From Lycocorax pyrrhopterus obiensis (Eukaryota; Chordata; Aves; Passeriformes; Paradisaeidae), in the NCBI GenBank assembly GCA_014706295.1, contig JACSVZ010000001.1, positions 44,984,383 to 45,048,382 on the forward strand: DNA of 64,000 nucleotides, written 5' to 3'. The notes under the pieces are model-generated. The model was not told the DNA's origin, ran no database searches, and worked only from the letters and a program-made list of their open reading frames with translations. Below, piece by piece: positions 60,244-64,000 of the stretch (position 1 is its first letter; every line of letters starts with the position of its first letter). Made by a program: the position numbers and the translations under genes.

Positions 60244-61284
60244 AAATAAGGTATCTCAGAATATTTTTATAGAAAAAAGAGATGAGCTCTTCTAAGGCAT
60301 GACTCATCTCATTCTGAATTAGATTTGTACATATGGCCATCCAAATTGTTTCTTAAAATGACCTGCACATCCCCATTTACTATGATAGCATTTTAGAATT
60401 CTAGGCAGCTCCTTTAGACATGCCTGAAGTTATACTATTTGAACTGTATCCTTAGTCACCTTAGTACTTCAGCATTGCTAAAAAACCTTCCAAAAGGAAA
60501 ACAAAATAAAGAAATGCAATATATCTAAAGTTCTAATCTCATTTATTGAAGTCAAGGAGTTTGTACTTTTCTTTCGGGAATAGGACTTGAAAATAATCTG
60601 TGCTATGACAATAATTTTTTCTTATAAAAAGGAAACTTAATCATCCATTCATTACACTTAAAAGTTGTTAGAAGATTTTTTCCATAAACTATAATTGCTT
60701 ACATGGAAAAGCTCATTTAGTTACTAGTTCGCAATAAATGAGGTAAAGGTAATGTTCTGAATTTAAGCTATAAGTAGTGCAATGAATTTCATAAGCATTT
60801 TCAGGAAATTGCATTAGAAACAGAGTAGGGCTAGAAATAGGCTAAAACAAAACAAAACAGAAAACCCCCCAAAAAACTCTATCCTCTATTCTTTCTTTTT
60901 TTCCCCCTTCTCTTCTTTTTATTATATTTCCTAATAGGAAGTGCATTACATTGTCACATTCTGCAACTGCCTGCATGATGTGACAATATTTCTTGTTGAT
61001 ATGAATACAAATACATACAGCACAGATGCCTTGAGCATAACCTGTTAGCTTCTTTTCCCTATTTAAAGAAATCTCCCTAACTGTTACCAGCCGTGTATGC
61101 TTTCCTCATTTTAAATGTACATCAGATATTTGTGAGAAAAATAACATTTCATAAAAACAAACAGATCTAATGTGATGTGAAGACTCTGAATGAAATCTAA
61201 TGAAGCAAAAAAACCCCAATAATGTTTCATTCATTTCCCACCTCTGAAAAATTTTCTTGGTACTTTGAAAGGGAACAGTTTCCA
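60244..61284. other. no identifiable feature
   Basis: AT-rich spacer between two CR1 fragments. Confidence 0.5.
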
Positions 61285-61820
61285 TCAATTGCCCCCAAAA
61301 AAGTCAGCATATTGTTAATTATTAATATGAGCAAGATAAGCAAAACAGAGCCCAGTGTGGGCCCCCTGCTGAATGGAACAGATGATCTAGTCAGAAGAAC
61401 ACAGGGAAAAGACTAAAGTACAGAATGCTTTCTTTATCTTGGTCTTTATAGCAAGACTGGCCTTCAGGAGTCTCGGGCCCCTAAAACATAAGGCAAAGTC
61501 TAAAGCAGATTCACATTCGGTAGAGGATGACCAAGCTGAGGAACATTTAAAAAAACTGTACACACACAAGTCCATGGAACTTGATGGGATATACCCACAA
61601 GTGCTGAGCAAGTTGCTCAGGTCATTGTAAGAACACTCTTAATTGTGTTTGAAAGGTCGTGGCAACTATGAGAGGTGCTTAAAGGATAGAAGAAAGCAAG
61701 TTTCTCTCCATTCTTCCAGAAACCTTCTGCATAGAAAAAGATTGTGTCCAGGTCAAGGTAACAGAGGCTCTCTCCTTGCTTTATACCCTTACAGTATTTT
61801 CTCAGGTCCATTTAAGCGCA
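61285..61820 (+). mobile_element. CR1 LINE fragment (linker and RT N-terminal region)
   Basis: Plus-strand translation: KTEPSVGPLLNGTDDLVRRT (consensus-like KTRENVGPLLNGxGDLVT), KTGLQESRAP, VEDDQAEEHLKKLYTHKSM, LDGIYPQVLSKLL, then after frameshifts LKGRGNYERCLKD, KASFSPFFQK and GNRGSLLALYPYSIFSGPF. These follow the CR1 ORF2 order LQESQVPE, EEDQVREHLNKLDTHKSM, PDGMHPRVLRELA, FKKG and GNYRPVSLTS. The copy ends near 61820, before the first RT catalytic block. Both ends are truncated and it carries several stops. Confidence 0.87.
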
Positions 61821-63446
61821 AGACACATTACGAAAGCATTTTCTATTTGTGCCTTGATTCCCATAGGAAAGATGATGTGCACATATTGAAAGGTACTGCA
61901 GTGTTCATGAACCAGGTCCCAACTCTTGGTGGCTGAGTGACAAAGACTAAACACACTTCCCCATCAGTCTGCCCCTAGGCTAGAGGGCCTTCATACTAGT
62001 GGAATTTTTCTAGAACCCTTCACTGGTCTGAGAGAATGCCAGAAGGGATATTGAAAAAATCTCTTCATATTTATTATCTACAGAATCATTGATTTCTGGA
62101 ACAGAGTGAGACCAGAAGCAGATCTTGAATGTACAAAACACGGTTAAGGAAATAAATAATATTATGCCATTTTTTTGCTCATTATCATTGTGTTATTAGA
62201 GTAAACATATTTGTGAAAAATAGAAATATGATGAAAAGAAAAACTAAAAGTAAAAGCAATTAAAGTTAAATTTCATTTTAAAAGGAAAATAAAGTAAGAA
62301 AATACTAAAATAGAATCATCTGAACAGACAAAATTAATTTCAAAAGCATTTGTTGGGAGATTATGTTAGAATTGCTATTGATGGAACAATGCATTTGTTA
62401 AAACAACTTCAGTATCAGAGGAATTAAGGATAGGGAAGGGATATTATATTTTAAAAGTTTATGAAGGTAACCTGGGACACTACAGACGAGTGAGTCTGGA
62501 CTTTGAGTTGTGTGAATCTGTAGAAACTATAATACATATTAAAGTAAGTTGAGAAATAGACAAAATTATTTTATTGGAGAACATTGATAAAGATTCTTAA
62601 GGAATAACTTCCTTCTACAAAGACTATTAAAGATTTTCAAAGAAGTCAAGGAGCAGATGGGCCAGAATGAACTAAACTTATTAAATAGTTGTAATTTTGT
62701 TTATGTCCTCAAAAAAATCATTCATCAAAAGTATTTAAAGAATGCAATCACCATCAACTAACAGCTAGGTTTCATAGATTAACACTGTCTTAAAATATCA
62801 CAGAGTAGAAATAACTGGTCAAATTTCCTATCAAAAGAAAGCTAGCATAAAATCTCCAAGATTGTCTGTCTTGGGATCTGTACTTTTCACTGTAATGAAA
62901 TTTGACCAGAGATGCAAAATTGAAGAATCAAATCTGAGCTGAGTGTGAAGTGCTATAGAATATTATCATTAAAACCTAAGTGGATTGGTCTCACCAGAAC
63001 TGAAGTAGTTGCGAAGTATAGTCAGCTCTGATCTAAGGTAGTTGTCAACACCCCTTTTGTACTTCCTGGGGAGAAAGCACATCTCTAGGATTGACTTGTG
63101 TCACCTTAATGCAGATACTTATTATAAGTTGGTGTTTATAGACCAGATATTAATTTCCCTCAACACAGAATTGTATTTCCTGACTGTGAGATGTTTAGAG
63201 GTATTTGCATCTGGTTTCCAACTACAGCAAATCTATCACAGGCCCTTTGTCATATCTTTCAGCACAGTGTGGATTCTTCAGATAACCTAGGGTGTCTCAG
63301 ATAGCGCTAGATACTTAGGCTGAGGAAGCAGAAACATGGTGAATCTCTCCATTGACTGCAAAGACACATACTGATACCACACATAGATGCTCATCTACGT
63401 TTGCAGCTACATAAGCTGAATTCAAACATGATCCACTGGGCAATAA
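61821..63446. other. mostly unassigned; possible very old CR1 traces
   Basis: AT-rich. Two weak CR1-like phrases occur: EGNLGHYRRVSLDF near 62465-62506 (for GNYRPVSL) and SVLGSVLFTVMKFD near 62868-62912 (for SVLGPVLFxIFINDL). They are in the right order for CR1 RT and could bracket a very old copy, with sequence in between that I cannot align. Confidence 0.4.
62462..62960 (+). mobile_element. possible ancient CR1 RT remnant
   Basis: The only support is the two phrases HYRRVSL near the left edge and SVLGSVLFTV near 62868. Between them GAGAACATTGATAAAGATTC could be the block after PGKVMEQ. No long alignment is possible by eye. If real, it is much older than the other CR1 copies. Confidence 0.35.
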
Positions 63447-63545
63447 AATCATAGACTCAGAACACCTGGGGTTGGAATGGACCTCTGGAGGTCACCTAGT
63501 CCAACCCTCTGCTCAAATTAGGGCCACCTTTGAAGTCTGATTCAA
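63447..63545 (-). mobile_element. CR1 LINE 3' terminal fragment, very short
   Basis: Plus strand: AATCATAGACTCAGAACACC, GGGGTTGGAATGGACCTCTG, GAGGTCACCTAGTCCAACCC and TCTGCTCAAATTAGGGCCAC. This is the reverse complement of the last 100 bp of a CR1 3' UTR with a worn octamer end. The words TTCAAACAT flank it on both sides (63421-63429 and 63541-63549). Confidence 0.88.
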
Positions 63546-64000
63546 ACATATATTCTGCTATTGAGAAATACATAAGTATGTGTGGAAAAACTGAGTAGAA
63601 AACCTTATCTAAGATCCTACTATATATTTATTGTATAAGGCTTTATATTCAACTTCAAGAGACAAAACACAAGACTGGATAATCATCTGGAATTGTAAGC
63701 ATACTACTTTATTGTTATCAAAACACACTCAGAGCACAGAGAATTATTAGAAAGGGAATGAAGAACAAAACATAAACACTGTAATGTCACTGAATAAATA
63801 AATTAGACAGGCAGTAGAAATTATTCTTGCTTAAGCAAAGAGAAAAATAAGGCTATTATGTTTTCACCATTGCGAAGAGATGTCATAGGTAATATGATAG
63901 AATATCCTTTAAATATTAAAATATAAATTATACTGACAATATTTTAAGTTTTTCCAGATTATACCTGATTGTTGGGTATCAGGATATATGTATGCATTAG
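63546..64000. other. no identifiable feature
   Basis: AT-rich sequence to the end of the window; nothing recognised. Confidence 0.55.

Noticed and set aside
1..64000. Search by eye for tRNA genes, rRNA, CRISPR arrays and bacterial-style operons
   Set aside because: No cloverleaf with A and B boxes, no spaced direct-repeat array and no operon-like gene series was seen; the sequence is vertebrate intergenic in character.

Overview
The window looks like a gene-poor, AT-rich intergenic stretch of a bird nuclear genome, most likely a neoavian bird. Three things support this. CR1 LINE fragments are abundant, and several end in the diagnostic octamer ATTCTRTG. Endogenous-retrovirus LTRs of types I know from bird genomes are scattered through it. 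There is no sign of bacterial, organellar or viral gene organisation: open frames are at most about 150 codons, they lie mostly inside repeats or on both strands at once, and none forms a recognisable cellular gene. I found no exon set, tRNA, rRNA or CRISPR array.

Layout. 0-5 kb: the end of a family-A LTR (555-852), a probable solo LTR with a TATA box (3153-3534) and a CR1-in-CR1 nest (3690-4965). 5-18.9 kb: mostly unique AT-rich DNA with one good minus-strand CR1 3' end (13011-13607). 18.9-28.5 kb: the repeat-rich core. It has a CR1 piece carrying the ORF1 esterase tail and ORF2 endonuclease (18960-19855), a CR1 tail (20880-21082), a solo LTR inserted into a CR1 endonuclease (21855-22904), a GC-rich block with a CR1 ORF1-like 5' end (about 24.0-25.1 kb) and a 1-kb CR1 3' half (27474-28470). 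28.5-41 kb: a 334-bp solo LTR with a 6-bp target duplication (29756-30089), a CR1 linker/RT fragment (34425-34690), an LTR end (36895-37135), an old CR1 (38530-38962) and a near-complete plus-strand LTR (39608-40154). 41-64 kb: further CR1 pieces (41731, 43960, 46425, 58885, 61285, 63447), LTRs (49529-50095, 50761-51122, 54475-54935, 57311-57635), a possible GC-rich LTR centre (53370-53690) and several microsatellites.

How it works together. Nothing here operates as a pathway. The window records successive insertions: CR1 by target-primed reverse transcription (5'-truncated, no clear target duplications) and ERV insertions later reduced to solo LTRs. The most notable pattern is that four of the longer CR1 copies are not simply 5'-truncated. 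They join distant parts of the element, namely ORF1 esterase to ORF2 endonuclease, endonuclease to 3' tail, EN-RT linker to the ORF2 C-terminus, and endonuclease to the end of RT. I did not find a new biological system. The recurrent internal deletion of CR1 is the observation most worth testing. Family assignments come from recalled consensus features, not from a database search.
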